Shown here: positions 23,696 through 35,994 of the stretch, piece by piece
Position numbering within the stretch: the stretch's first letter is position 1
How the letters are laid out: every line of letters begins with the position of its first letter
Origin: Tolypeutes matacus
Lineage: Eukaryota; Chordata; Mammalia; Cingulata; Chlamyphoridae
NCBI GenBank assembly: GCA_026826555.1
Contig: JAKSZT010053881.1
Span: 10,415,485 to 10,479,484 of the forward strand
Reading direction: 5' to 3'
Length of the DNA stretch: 64,000 nt
Notes under the pieces: generated by a model
Databases searched by the model: none
What the model saw: the letters and a program-made list of their open reading frames with translations, nothing else
Told to the model about the DNA's origin: nothing
Position numbers and translations under genes: made by a program

Positions 23696-24650
23696 TGTGG
23701 TAGTTCGAAGCTGTAAGTACCCCAGAAAATCATGTTCTTAAAGTTAATCCATTCCTGTGGGTATTGACCCACTGTATGTGCAACCTTTAATGAAGGTACT
23801 TTGGATATGGTGTGACCTAAACCAATCTGAATGGGTCTTAATTCTCTTCCTGGAGTTCTTTATAAGAGAATGAAATTCAGACAATTAAAAAAAAAAAAAA
23901 AAGAAGCCACAGGTAGGGCAGGTTACAGAGATGGTGCTTGTACAGTTGCCATGTTCCTAATCATGCTCTCCTTTGCCAAGAACAAGTCAAAAACCATTCT
24001 GATCAAAATGATGAGCCAAGCTGGGACAGTTTATCCCTTCAACACCAAGAGAAGCCAACTATGAGAGAAACTGACTTTTTTGCCTTATGACCCTGTTGTG
24101 AACAAAAAAGTCCTCTTTGTGGGAAAGAAAAAAATACATTCCCTCTGAACAATGGACTGAAAATGAATTTGATTTCTAAATGATAAGACTGGAGGGTAGG
24201 GATACTGATTCAGAAATCCTGCAGGGTGTAATAAAAAAGGGAACAGCATGGAATCACTGCCTCCTGTGATTTGAAGGCCATTGTAAAGGGAAACATTGCA
24301 GTGAAAGGAAGTTCTTCATATTAGGACATATATCACTGCATTACATTTATTTATATTTCTGGATATTTTATGGTCCCTAATAAAAAATTAAATAAGCCAT
24401 ATAAGCAAGAAGCTGAAATCAACAAAACCTGGAAGAGAAGGGAGAGAGAAACGGACACCACTATGTGCTTTGTCATGTGGCAGAGGAGCCAAGAATTGCT
24501 GGCAGCCAGTCTTTGGGAAGAAAGCATCACCTTGATGATACCTTGATTTGGACATTTTTCTTGGCCTCAAAACTGTAAGCTAATCAATTTCCATTGTTTA
24601 AGTAAACCCATTTCATGATATTTGCTGGGGCAGCCTAGTAAAATAAAACA
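23696..24650 (+). mobile_element. MaLR LTR split by the MRPL33 retrocopy
   Basis: The LTR starts 'tgtggtagttcgaagctg' at 23696 and ends 'cagcctagtaaaataaaaca' at 24650. Its two halves (23696-23912 and 24393-24650) join in register when the retrocopy is removed. It is the same family as the LTRs at 10963, 36524 and 38985 but in the opposite orientation. No clean 5-bp target duplication was found. Confidence 0.85.
23913..24392 (+). pseudogene. MRPL33: MRPL33 processed pseudogene
   Basis: This is an intronless copy of the mRNA for mitochondrial ribosomal protein L33, a small protein of the large mitoribosomal subunit. The reading frame runs from ATG at 23951 to TGA at 24146-24148. That is 65 codons, the length I recall for human MRPL33. 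The translation begins MFLIMLSFAKNKSKTILIKM. It keeps the family blocks AGTVYPFNTKR, EKLTFLPYDPVV and VLFVGKKKIHSL. Codon 38 is TGA (24062-24064), where the human protein has Arg, consistent with CpG decay of a CGA codon, so the copy is dead. A 3' UTR with AATAAA at about 24379 and an A-rich end follow. A weak repeat (aagccaca / aagccata) flanks it. It sits inside a MaLR LTR, so it is younger than that LTR. No promoter is evident. Confidence 0.9.
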
Positions 24651-24884
24651 GGGGAGAAGGGTTATAGACAAAAGCTATATAAATAATGAAATTCCTATAG
24701 GAAACACCTGTCTAATTTACTAAAATAGGATTATATTGAATGACTGACTACCATACCAGCAATCATGCCAGGACTAGAGTGCATCATTCAAAGTCCCTTC
24801 CCTTCCAAGATTTATTAAATACTAAATGATTAGGAATATGCTGTAGTTCATAAGAATTTGAACCAATATTTGATTTAGTAATTT

Positions 24885-26060
24885 AAAATTATATTTCTAT
24901 TTGGTTTTATGTTTATTTTTTGTTTTGAGATAATTGTATATTCACATGCAGATGTAAGAAGTAAGAGAGATCCCTTATACCCTTTGCCCAGATTTCTCCA
25001 CTGGTAACACTTTGCAAAATTGTAATATACTATCACAGCCAGGATACTGACATGATACAGTCGACTAATTTCATTCAGATTTCTCATTTTACTTGTACTT
25101 GTGTGTATGTCTATTTATCTCAATTCAATTTTATCATACATAGGTTTGAGCATCTTACCACAGTCAAGATACAGAACAGTTCCATCACTACAAGGATCCC
25201 TTTTTATAAAACACCCATCTCTTACAGGCCATTATATATCCTGCCATAGCCTACAGAATTGAGTGGGAGAGAATGTAAAGTACAATGTAAAGTATAATCC
25301 ATGCTTAGTGTCAATGCTTCAAAATGTGGTCATCAATTGCAATGAATGTACCACACTAATGAAAAAAGTTGTTAATGTGGGGAAAAGTGGGAGATCTGGG
25401 GAGTGGGGCATATGGGAATCCCCTATATATTTTTATGTAACAATTTATGTAATGTAAGTATCTTTTAAAATAAATTTTAAAATATATTTAAAAAAACAAA
25501 CAAACAAAAAAAAACAAAACACCCATCTCAATCCCTATCTTCCATTCTTAACCCTTGGCAATCACTAATATATTCTCCATCTCTATAATTTTGTCATTTC
25601 AAGCATGTTATATAAATGGACTCATACTGTATGTTATTTTGACTTTGGCTTTTTTCCACTCAGCATAGATCATCCAGGTTTTGTATATATCAAGGTTGTT
25701 CCCTTTTATTGTTAATATTCCATAGTAAGTAAGCACCACAGTTTCTTTAGCCATTCAATTGCTGAAGAACATCTGGACTGACTCTGGGTTTTAGCTATGG
25801 CAAACGAAGAGGCTACGAACATTCGGGAACAAGGTTTTGTGTTAAAAAAAAAAAAAGTTTTTTTTCTCTGGGATAAATACCCAGGAGTGTAAATTGCTGG
25901 GTTGTAAGGTAGTTATATGTTTAGTTTTTTTTTTTAAGAACCTACCAAACTATTTTTCAGAGTGGCTATACCATTTCACATTCCCACTAGCAATGCATAA
26001 GTGATCCAACTTCACATTCCCACCAGCATTTGGCTTTGTCACTGATTTCAATTTGTTTTC
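24885..26060 (-). mobile_element. L1M 3' end, antisense, split by a younger L1
   Basis: On the plus strand it begins with 3' UTR text 'gagataattgtatattcaca' and 'cacagccaggatactgacat'. It continues into ORF2 C-terminal sequence such as 'cagagtggctataccattt'. It is interrupted by the L1 3' end at 25222-25515. Confidence 0.8.
25222..25515 (+). mobile_element. L1 3' UTR insertion, sense, 14-bp target duplication
   Basis: Same 3' end as 19845-20259 ('tcatcaattgcaatgaatgt', 'gtaatgtaagtatctt') with a CA-interrupted A tail. The direct repeat 'aaaacacccatctc' is at 25208-25221 and 25516-25529. Confidence 0.88.
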
Positions 26061-26494
26061 ATCACAACAATGCACATTTTTTAAAAATGAAGAATGATAT
26101 GCATCAAGATAAGATACTTAGGAAAGAGCACTGGATTTGGGATGAGAATGCTTAGGTTCCTGCTCCATCCTCAGCACATACTAACATGGACAAATTAAAA
26201 CTTAAGATGTGGTAGGTTCATGGGTGTTAGTTTTTTACTGTGGTTTATTAATGTGTTATGTCTATTTGTATATGTTCAATGTTCATGGAATTTTCAAAAG
26301 AAGACAATATACTTCTCATTATAGATCTAAAGAATTCCCTTAGACCTAATGGGGAAAAGGCAGAGAAAGAAAGTGTTCTATAAAAATATAAATGTAATTT
26401 TCACAATACTATAGAATATTAGACATCTGTAGAAGAGTTTCAACTGCTTGAGTCTTCAAGCCCCTTATAGTTCCCTTTCCAAGGTTTTATGAGT

Positions 26495-26838
26495 CTAGAG
26501 ATCTGCAACATGGATGAACCCTGAAAATATTGTAAGTGAAAGAAGGCAAACACAAAGGCCAGATATTGTATGATTCCATTTATATGCAATGTCCAGAATA
26601 GGCAAATCCACAGGGTCAGAAAGTAGATTCTCGGTTGCCAGGAGCTGAGGCAAGGGAGGAATGGGGAGTGAATGCTAATGGACATGGGGTTTCTTTAGAA
26701 AATGTTCTGGAACTAGATAGTGGTGATAATGGTGGCACAACTCTATGAATAAACTAAAACCACTGAATGGTGCACTTAAAAAGGGTAAGTTTTACAATAA
26801 GTGAATTTTATCTCAATAAAGCTGTTATTAAAAAAAAA
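26495..26838 (+). mobile_element. L1M 3' end, sense
   Basis: The text 'acatggatgaaccctgaaaa', 'ttgtatgattccatttatat', 'gttgccaggagctgaggcaa' and 'aatggtgcacttaaaaagg', ending in an A-run, is the common L1MB/MC-type 3' end. Confidence 0.85.
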
Positions 26839-26979
26839 GATTATCAGATGAACCATATTTAGTAACATGAATAAACAAATAAACCATGAGCACTTTCTAA
26901 TTTTTCTTAAAGATTTCTGGGAATGGTATCTCCAAGCTCCCCCCAGTAGAACATTCCAGAATTATATGCCTTGAAAATG

Positions 26980-27200
26980 TTTTGTTTGTTTGTTTGTTTG
27001 TTTGTTTGAGGTACCAGGGCCGGGGATTGAACCTGGGACCTCGTATGTGGGAAGCCGGCACTCAACCACTGAGCTACACCAGCTCCTCTGAGTTGGGTTT
27101 TTTGTTTGTTTGTTTTCATTTTTAGGAGGTACTGGGGATCGAACCCAGGACCGCATATGTGGGAAGCAGGTGCTCAAGTGGTTGAGCTACATCTGCTCCC
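26980..27200 (-). mobile_element. Dimeric DAS SINE
   Basis: Two antisense monomers (about 27005-27088 and 27125-27200) with a GTTT-repeat tail and a linker with 'ctgagttggg'. No target duplication was found. Confidence 0.82.
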
Positions 27201-27359
27201 CAGTTTTATAACTTTCTAAAAAATTGAGGTTCCTTTCTTTCCTAGGGGACAGGGGCTCAGGTTCCAGGGTCCTTCTTCCCTTTTGCTGAAAAGCAACCTG
27301 AATCACAACAATCTGAACTGACAATCCGAAACCCTTTTATTTATTGCAAAAGCACTCAA

Positions 27360-27810
27360 TAAAATAAAATTTAAAAATCCACCCATAATTCCACTACACT
27401 AGCTAGAACAACAGCTGTTTTCATTATCCATTTTCCCTTCTGGTTTTTGTCCACATGCAATTCATTTTATACACAGCTGTGATCAATATATTTATAATTT
27501 GTATTCTTTTTGTCAAATACTGTAAACATTCTATGTTAACATCGTTTTCATAATAATAATTTTCAGTGTTGCAATAATATTGCATCCAGTTAATGTGACA
27601 TTATTTGCCTAACTTTTCTCCTTATGTTGAACTTTAAAGTTTTCTTTCCCCAATTTTTCTATGTGTAGTCAAGGCTGTATATAGATTTTCAGATTTCCTT
27701 TTGAATTATTTGTTAAGATTGTTCCTTAACAATCTTAGAGTAGAGTTTCTGGTGCATAGAGTGTAAGCATTTGTATGGCTTCTGTCTTTTAAACTATGTA
27801 GTATGAGTTT
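27360..27810 (-). mobile_element. Possible old L1 fragment, antisense
   Basis: Loose similarity to old L1 3' sequence ('gtgttgcaataatattgca', 'agagtagagtttctggtgca'). Low certainty. Confidence 0.3.
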
Positions 27811-27829
27811 TTCAACACTATTTTGTACT

Positions 27830-27846
27830 GTGTGTGTGTGTGTGTG
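27830..27846. repeat. (GT)n tract
   Basis: About eight GT units. Confidence 0.8.
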
Positions 27847-27898
27847 CCGTGCGTATCTAGACAGGTTAATAGCCCTGAAATTGTACTAGAGGCTCTAT

Positions 27899-28208
27899 TT
27901 TTTTTTAAAGATTTTAAAATTTTATTTATTTCCCACCCCCCACCCCCCATTGTTTGCGCTCGCTTCTGCTCTCTGTGTCTGTTTGTTGTGTGCTCATCTT
28001 TTTTTTTTTAGGAGGTACCAGGAACCGAAACCAGGACCTCCCATGTGGGAGGAAGACACCCAATTGTTTAAGCCACCTCTGCTCCCTGCTTGTTGTGTCT
28101 CTCATTGTGTTTCCTCATTACGTCTCTTCATTGAGTCATCTCATTGCGTCATCTTGTTGCATCAGCTAACTGCGCCAGCCCATTGTGTCAGCCTGAGCCA
28201 CATCCACA
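27899..28208 (-). mobile_element. DAS SINE, two-headed form, truncated
   Basis: T-run, 'aagattttaaaattttattt', C-rich tract, first box 'ggaaccgaaaccaggacct', then a GTCTC-rich middle. The second head is reduced to 'cctgagccacatcc' by a deletion. Confidence 0.85.
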
Positions 28209-28624
28209 TTACTTTTTAATTATAAAAATAGTAAATGCTCGTTGCCAAACTCAAACAATTTATAAAGTATACAAATAGAAAGTTAAAGATCTCCGCAACC
28301 TTTCTCTTGGAGGATTGATTAGAATACATCACCTTCTAAGTTTGAGTTTACCTAAGTGTGAAATGTGATTTAATCATTAAAGGCTCTAGGAAGGTCCACA
28401 TAGAAAGACTCATGCCTGCCAAAAGTCCACACTAGCTGGATGGAAGTAAAGAATACCCAAGCAGAGAGCTCTGAGGATGTGGTGACTAGTGCAAGGAAAA
28501 GTGGTTGAGTTAATACAGTCCACAAGGAAATGCTGTGGTGCATTTTTGAAAATAAAGAGAGGAAAAAGGAGCTAAGATGGCCCCAATGTAGTCTGGACTG
28601 AGAGTGGCTTGGAAGAAACACAAG

Positions 28625-28860
28625 CACCTATTTTATATAAAATTGGTTATGAACTATGGTCCATGCTTAATGGCAAAACCCCAGGGTGTGTTTATCAATT
28701 GCAATTAATGTGCCACACTAATGAAGGATGTTTATATGGGAGGTTGTGGGAGGTGTGGGAGGTGGGGCATATGGGAATCCCTATATTTTTTGTGTAACAT
28801 TTATATAATCTAAGTATCTTTCTAAAAAACTTTTTTAATTAAAAAAAAAAAAAGAAAAAC
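28625..28860 (+). mobile_element. L1 3' UTR fragment, sense
   Basis: Same 3' end as 19845 and 25222 ('atgaactatggtccatgc', 'gccacactaatgaagg', 'gggcatatgggaatccc') with an A tail at 28843-28854. Confidence 0.8.
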
Positions 28861-29590
28861 TATATTGGGATGACAAAAAAAAATAAAATAAAATGGGTCA
28901 AATTAAATATCTAGAAGCACATAAAAAGGAAATGAGTGGAATAACTGTTAACCTAACACAGACTCCTGTCGTTAGTAGAGAATAAGAAAATAAGTACATT
29001 TATCTCCTGCTTATACTATAAAGCTCAAAGATGACTTCTTCTTGGTCCAGCGAAGAGGCTCTTTCTTGACTGTACACTGCAGAACATTAAAAAGTTTCTA
29101 CTTTACAGGTAACATTCCTAAATTTTGCATTTCCCATGCTTAGCTCTGGTGGAAGTTGTTTTTCTTAAATCAAAAATCAGGTCTTCTCTTTCTAACCCCA
29201 CACTTTCCTAACCATTCCTATAACCCTATATCACAGCTGTGCTTATATACCATCTTTACAATATTGGTCTGCACTGGCCTATAGATTGCTTGGTAAATGC
29301 TTTAAACTGTGTGGGTATATTCTGTATTCCCGGTTAGACTGTAAACTCCAGGGAGCATCTTCTTTTGCAATCTTAGCCACCCACACAATGAACACTAAAA
29401 GTGTTGCTAGATGACCACAGAACCTTGCATAATTCTATGAAGCAAGGGGGTGAAAACTGAAATATCTGGCTTCATATTTGGATTATTAACACCATTAGCT
29501 CTATTACAGACACCACTACTCTGTGTTTGGGTAAAAAAGATGCCTATACAGAAAAGATCTTAGCACTTAAAATACTGCCTAATGCCCCAG
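28861..29590. other. Unique stretch, nothing recognised
   Basis: No exon, RNA gene or confident repeat was seen. Confidence 0.3.
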
Positions 29591-29599
29591 CTTCATTTC

Positions 29600-30125
29600 A
29601 CACCACCCCACCCAGATCCTACTGAACTTCATGCTACAGAAACACCAAAGCACTTTTTGTTTCTGGAACATAGGCTATTTCACATCTCTAAGCCTTTGCT
29701 CATGCGGTGTCTTCTTTCAAGAGTACCTTTCACCAACATGAGCATACTTTGAACCTCTCTCAGAAGCCACTTTCTCCAGAAAGCATTCCATGATCCCCCA
29801 CTTCCACCCTAAGAATCCCATCATGTTCTCCTCTGTGCTTTTTCTATACCTGGAACAAACTTCTATTGTTGCAGAGTAGACTATACTGTAATATACTTGT
29901 TTACATGTATATATTCCATTAGGCATAATTCAGGGCTCAGTAAAAACTATCTAGCAAAGGATGAAAGGGAGGAAAGAATGAAAGAATGAAGGGAGGGATA
30001 CCCAAGGAAGCTTTTATGGCCTCCTTGCAAGCAGGAATCACGTCTTATTCATCTGGGTATCTCCAGGGAATAGGGCAGTACTTAGGACATAGAGGTGCTC
30101 ATCAAATGTTTTATAAGTTGATTTG
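29600..30125 (+). repeat. L2 3' end
   Basis: The text 'agaaagcattccatgatccc' near 29780, 'tgttctcctctgtgct' near 29825, 'caggaatcacgtcttattc' near 30032 and 'ggtgctcatcaaatg' near 30093 follows the L2 3' region. A GA-rich insertion lies at about 29955-29995. Confidence 0.75.
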
Positions 30126-32640
30126 ACATAAATTTTAAAGGAAAGCAACAGCCTATCTTGCCATGAAATGCTTGTTAAAGGGAAAATTGCCATTAATCAA
30201 AGGGATGTATTGTGTGAGGCCAATCCATTGTGGCACACACAAGCACCTCAAGAGCCCATGAAACTAAGTGTCAAGAACTAAGCTAGATTCTGGGAATTAA
30301 AAGATGGATGAGACATAATTCTTTCCCTCAAAGATCTCATGGTTTAGATGGGGAATCAGGTGAGTAAAAAGAAAAATTTCCATATAACATGATAGACACT
30401 AGATCCAGAATATATTCAGAGTGCCATGGTACAAAGAAGAGATAGGTATCATTTAGCTTGTATGTGTGAGGGTGGGGAAGAGATTCCGGAAAAACTTCCT
30501 AGAGGAGATGGTCCCCAAGCTCAATCTGCATGATAAAGATAAGTCTTAACATGGTTGGTGGGTGGACCCATTAAGGGGACTACTTACTCTATGGCTCACC
30601 TATCCTCCTAAGAAAGAACTCATAATAACGGAAAGTGAATCTTGGCACATAAGCTAGGTTAAGAAGAGTGGTTGAGAGGTTGCAGCAAAACTGGGGCTTG
30701 AGCTACACCAGCTGACACCCAAAACAGAAGAACTGTGTCTCAGAGTACATTGTGCATCAGATCATGGGGGTGGCAGAAGATTGTACCATAATGGTGAGAG
30801 TGTAAGAGGAAGAAAAAGGATGTGCCATGCAGAGCACAGGCTGAAGGCTATGGCCAACCACGGGGTAGGTGAGAGAATCTAATAGGATGATTTGAGCTAG
30901 ATAGCTGTAGATAACCTGAATAAGTTGGGGGAAGATTTTGGAGGAGGCCAGGGTTTCCACAATTGGAGGTTAATGCAGAGCCAGAGAAATATTACTTGCT
31001 GTTGTTACTGGGACTTTATATTTTTTTGAATCCCAGGTTGCTTTGCCCTAGAAAAGTATGGGTTGCTTAAGAAATATATGAGGCATTCTTCCAGTCCTCA
31101 AGGGGTTTAAAATTGTGTTGCTAAAGCAATTGTATGTTTTAGTTTTCAAGTGCTAAAGAAACACACTCAGGATGGAGAAATTGGGAAAGACCTCACAGAA
31201 AAGGAGGGAACAGAACTCAAAGATGAGAAAATCAGTCCAAATGCAGAGGAAATATATATAAAATGGAATCTGTAAAAAAATTTGAAGTAAAATAAGGTGG
31301 CATATATAGGTTTACTAACTATAGGGGAGAGTCTGGTTAAGTAGATAAAAATAAGACAATTTGCTACCATCTCAGTGCCCTGAAGAGAGTAGGAGGGTGG
31401 GATATGAGGAACCAGATTCAGGTGGGAGAGTGGCATTGGGGCGAAGTGTCTCCAAGTCTGGGGCAGGATGTCTCAGGAAGTAAAAACATGGTCTGGAAAA
31501 ACACTAATTCCTCAGGGGTGGGCAGTAAGCAAGAACTTGATCCAACGTGACAGACAGTAGTGAAATCTGGAAAGAAGTCCTGAAACATAGGGATGTTTCC
31601 ATGAACCGAGAGTGTTCCAAGAAATCCTTAAGCAAGAAGAAGCTGCTAAAGGTCCCAGAAGGTTCAGAGAGGAGGCTTCCAACGAAGAGACTCTAACTTA
31701 ATTGTCTTTGGTTGCCCTATGTTGGCAGGTAGGGACTCAGTATGTGGAACTGTCTAGCAAGGTGAAAGATCTGCTTTTCTCTTTATATATAGGAAGAGGA
31801 AGGATGATGAGCGGGCTAGTAATTGCTAGAGATGGGGCGTCTGTAGGTATGGGTGTGGTTAAAGTTTGATCCTGCCTTTATTTTCAAGTATTAAACGAGG
31901 TTAGTCACTAGGGAGCACAAGCAAGTCAGCTACAAAAGGCACAAGACAAGAGACAAGGAGCTCTGTCCTCAACCCTTTGGCTTTCCACTCAAGAGGACAG
32001 TTAACCAGAAATCCTACAAGCCTGAAGGTGTTCAGAAAGTGGTCTCGTTGTTTGCCTCAGATTAGAGGTCTTTGTACAATGGTATTAAGACCTCACATTT
32101 GCCTTATCTGTTTTTAAATTTTAAGAATTTAAAAATCTGAAAAGGTTAGTACTTTAAATGTTCCTTTTTGCATTGTTTTAGCAAATGCTATCATTTGAAA
32201 ATTATTTGTGTTGTCTAGTTTAACAATTTAATGAAATCTTACTTATTTTTGGCTTTCTCTTATTCCACTATTTTGTATGCCTTTTTTTGCTCAGTAATAG
32301 CATTTTCACCAATTTTGTCCACTAAAAAACAATACATAATCCTTCAGAAAATGGAAAAATACAAGAAAGTAAAAGATTTTTAAAAATCACAGTTTCATAA
32401 TAATCATTTAATTTATTTAACATTTTGATGTATATCCTTTCAGTCTTTTTTTCTAAGCAGGAGTTCCTTTCTTTTTAACATTATTATACTTTAATCTTAT
32501 TTAATTGAATGCCTGAATCTTGTGGTAAACAATGTCTGAGGGAGAGGATTTTCCAGATGAATCACTTGTGCCCAATTACACAACTGTGTCCTTGGAGGAA
32601 CAAAACAACTCATAATAAAATGGTTTGGTTTTAAGCTAAA
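30126..32640. other. Mostly unique stretch
   Basis: No exon or RNA gene was recognised. Segments near 30290-30540 ('attctttccctcaaagatct') may belong to an ancient unnamed repeat. Around 32400-32460 there is faint old L1 similarity. Confidence 0.3.
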
Positions 32641-32651
32641 ACCAGATGCCA

Positions 32652-32842
32652 TCCCTAAATGTTTATTAATGAAGGAACCTGTGTCCAGCTCTGCCCCAAT
32701 TATTCATTAGCACCCTGATGGTATAAAATATCAGAATTCCTGCAGTTCAGGGAGGCTGATTTGAGATTGAACATCTCCAGTCTCCTGCTGGCAAATAAAC
32801 CCTCTTTTCCTTCCTAAAGAAAAAAAAAAAAAAAAAAAAAAA
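32652..32842 (+). mobile_element. ERV1 LTR fragment ending in poly(A)
   Basis: A TATA-like 'gtataaaata' at about 32720 and an R-like segment 'tctccagtctcctgctggc' lead to an 'aataaa' about 20 bases before a long A-run (32820-32842). The R segment resembles that of the solo LTR at 10423-10932 ('tctccagtctccttactgg'), where no poly(A) follows. This looks like the 3' end of a retroviral transcript copied back by L1. A possible target duplication (aaaaccagatgccat / aaaacccagatgacaat) is imperfect. Confidence 0.55.
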
Positions 32843-32856
32843 CCCAGATGACAATG

Positions 32857-33375
32857 CATTAAACATTCTTACAGACTTAGCAGCGAACCCAGTGCAACCA
32901 GTGCTATTTGCTAAGTGGGGATTCTAAGAACTTGTGATGGCCTTGTGCTTGTTACTAGTCCTTTAGGAGGTCTGCCATCCCTTGATAACAAATATTCTAT
33001 TATTAAATTCTTCGTTTTAATTTGTCTTTTAGTCCACTAAACGTTTGTTTCTCCAAGAAAGTTATATAAATGGCATATTTTGAACCTTAACATATACGAA
33101 TGCCTGTTACCTTCATAAATTAAACAAAATACAGCTAGATTCAACACTCCCTAGTCACAAGCTTTTCCCCTGAAAACTTTGGATCACTCTCTGCAGACAT
33201 TTGATGTTTTAGAGAAGTCTGTTGTCCATAGCTACCATTGCTCCACAGTTTTCATCTCTTTTATTTTTTTCCTTCTGTATCCTGGGAGAATTTCTCAACT
33301 GTATTTTCCACATCATTGTTTCAGTACACGTCAATGTGAATCCTGCTTTTTATCATCTCTAGTTGTATATATATA
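32857..33375. other. Unique stretch, nothing recognised
   Basis: No exon or named repeat was seen. Confidence 0.3.
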
Positions 33376-33580
33376 TTTTTAGGAAGTACCAGGGATTGAA
33401 CCCAGGACCCTGTAAATGGCAAGCAAGTGCTCAAACACTAAGCTATATCCACTCACCAATGAGAGCTGGTTTTTCCATTTGTTTGTTTGTTTTGTTTGTT
33501 CTTGGGAGGTACTGGGGATCAAACTCAGGACCTTGTACATGGGAAGCAGGCACTCAACCACATGAGCTACATCCGTTCCC
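33376..33580 (-). mobile_element. Dimeric DAS SINE
   Basis: Two antisense monomers (about 33376-33455 and 33503-33580). The linker carries 'caatgagagctgg' and GTTT repeats, almost the same as in the copy at 5522. Confidence 0.85.
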
Positions 33581-33997
33581 CTTTAATTTTTAACTGCTAT
33601 TCTATGTCCATTTTACCTATACCTAGCTATTCTAAACCCATTTTAATCTTAGCCTTCCTTATTCAAACCCACCTTAATCTTAGCCTATTTGTTCCTTACA
33701 GTTTCATGCTTCAGTTCCATAAACCCATGTTTTCTTACAACAACTAAGGATGCCAGAAAATTTTCTAAAACTTCTACTTCTTAAAGTAATTTTCTGAGTT
33801 GCTCTTCCTCTAAATTCTCATACTCATGTTTCGTTTTTCTTCTTCTGAAAGTTTTACAAGCACTATATTGTTATGTAATTTCTTATTCAACAATGAGAAA
33901 AATATCTAGGTTTGCTTAGCATATGACAACAAACAGAGTATGTGGACTGCCACTGGCCCCATTCTGTCAAGAATGCCCTACTCTAATCCACAGCTGA
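33581..33997. other. Unique stretch, nothing recognised
   Basis: It contains short repeats of 'cctattta/aacccattttaatcttagcc' near 33625-33690, a local direct repeat. No gene was seen. Confidence 0.3.
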
Positions 33998-34012
33998 AGA
34001 GCTGATGAACTT

Positions 34013-34204
34013 TTTTTTTTTTTTTTTTTTTTTAAAGATTTTATTTATTTATTCATTTATCCCCTCCTTGCTGCTTGTGCTCGCTGGGTCAGCTAACCAC
34101 GCCGTGCGGGCGGGCTTGCCTTCACCAGGAGGCCCCGGGAACCGAACCCGGGGCCTCCCATATGGTAAACGGGAGCCCTGCTGATTGAGCCACAGCCGCT
34201 TCCC
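34013..34204 (-). mobile_element. DAS SINE, long-tail form, 15-bp target duplication
   Basis: T-run, 'aagattttatttatttattc', then GC-rich body and head. The direct repeat 'agagctgatgaactt' is at 33998-34012 and 34205-34219. Confidence 0.95.
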
Positions 34205-35337
34205 AGAGCTGATGAACTTCTAATCCAATTCCCGGTGTCTAACAGACTTCCATTTGGTACAGAACTGCCAAGCGAGACAAGATAATACTACAAGGCTTGC
34301 TGACATGCAGACATGATGGAATATATAAAACACCACTACAATCTCCAGGGTATTATTTGAGATTTTTGTTTTTAAACTACAAATAACAGAAAACCCATCT
34401 CTAACTGATTTCAACCAAAATGGAATTTATGGGCTCAAATAACTGGAAAATCCTTTACTATGGCAGGCTTTAGGTTTTTTGGTGTATGTGTTTTAACTTT
34501 TTATATAGGAAATTTCAAACCTCTACAAAGTACACCGAATAGTTCAATGAATTCCTATAGACCCATCATGCAGCTTCAACAATTTATCAATATTCTGCTA
34601 TTCTTGTTCCAACTATGCCTCCACCCACTCCCCACCCCTACTCGATTGTTATTTTTAGTATAAGTTTTTTGGGAAAGTTTCCATAAACTGAAATGCATAA
34701 ATCTTAACTGTACAACTTTAACAAATGGTAAAACCTTTGTAACCCATGCCAATTAAGATGCAGTACGTTTACATCTCCCATCTTATGTCTTTTCCTAGTC
34801 AATCTATAGCTCACTATCTCTAGCCCCAGGCAACCTCTGTTTTTTCTGTTTGTTTGCTTTTTCCACCAAAGATTAATTTTATCTTCTCTATGATTTCATA
34901 TGAATGAAATCATTCAGTATACGTTTTTTTAGGCCCAGTTTCTTTTGTTCAGAACTATGTTTACAAGAGTCATCCACGTTGTTGCATGTATCAATAGTTC
35001 ATTTGTTTTCATTGTGGAGTAAAATTCCACTGTATGCATAAAACCACAATATATATAACTAGTCTCCCACCAATGGACATGTGGGCCATTATTAGTTTCG
35101 TATACTGCAAATAAAGTTGCTTTGACGTTCTTGTACAAGTCTTTTTGTAGAATACGTTTTCCTCTTGAATAAACATGAGGAAGTGGAAATCACTGGGTCA
35201 AAGGGTAAGTAGACGTTTAGCTTTATAAAAACTGCCAAAAATTCTTTCCAAGGTTGGTTGTACCACTGCTTATTTCCAGTTGCTCTATATTCTTGAGAAT
35301 ATTTGGTGGTTTTGGTCTTATTAATTTTAGCGATTCT

Positions 35338-35762
35338 GGGGGCGGATGTGGCTCAAATGGTTGGCATCCGTCTGCCATATGGAGGGACCTGGGTTCGATC
35401 CCTGGGACCTCCCGGTGAACTAAAAAATATATATAGAAGGCGCATGGGCTGCCAGGCTGTGTGTGCTGGTGAGCTGCCAGGCCCCGGGAGCCATACAGGA
35501 AGATGATGACGTAACAGGAGAGAGACGCAGGGGAGAGACAAGATGAGGTGCTCTGAAAGCCAGGAACCGAGGTGGCGCAGGTGGCAGAACTCCTCTCTCC
35601 TACATTGGAGGTCTCCAGGATCAAATCCTGGTAAAGACTGGAGGAGGAGGATGAGAAGAGATGGCAGCAAACAGACACAGAGAATTGCCCAGTGAATGGA
35701 CACAAAACAGCAAATGGGGAAGGGGGGGGTTAAAATGGATAAAGTAAATAAATAAACTTTAG
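35338..35762 (+). mobile_element. DAS SINE, long two-headed form
   Basis: A first head 'gcggatgtggctcaaatgg' with B-box 'gggttcgatcc' is followed by a middle with 'agatgatgacgtaacagg'. Then come a second box ('gaggtggcgcaggtgg', 'ggatcaaatcc') and a G-run with 'aaataaataaact'. It lies in the outer L1; only a short repeat 'tttagc' flanks it. Confidence 0.9.
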
Positions 35763-35788
35763 CTAAGGAATCATTAATATCTAATTTC

Positions 35789-35994
35789 TTTCCCCCCCTA
35801 AGATGGCTCCCTTGTCTGTATGCTTGCTGTTTTTGCTCACTGTTTTTTTTTTTTTTCCTCATTGTTTGTGCTCATTGTCTGCTCACTGTTTTTGCTTGTT
35901 GTCTGTTTTTTCTTTAGGAGGCACCAGGAACTGAACTGGGGACCTCCCATGTGGGAGGCAGGCACCCAACTGCTTAAGCCACAACCACTCCCCT
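35789..35994 (-). mobile_element. DAS SINE, two-headed form, one head kept
   Basis: A C-rich and GCTC-rich tail, then the inverted box 'aggaactgaactggggacct' and head 'ttaagccacaaccactcccc'. 'ctaattt' near 35782 and at 35995 is the likely target duplication. Confidence 0.85.

Noticed and set aside
35223..35862. Overlapping minus-strand open frames of 160 and 169 codons
   Set aside because: They run through DAS SINEs and antisense L1. The translation is the SINE body (for example GIEPRSLHMADG), not a gene.
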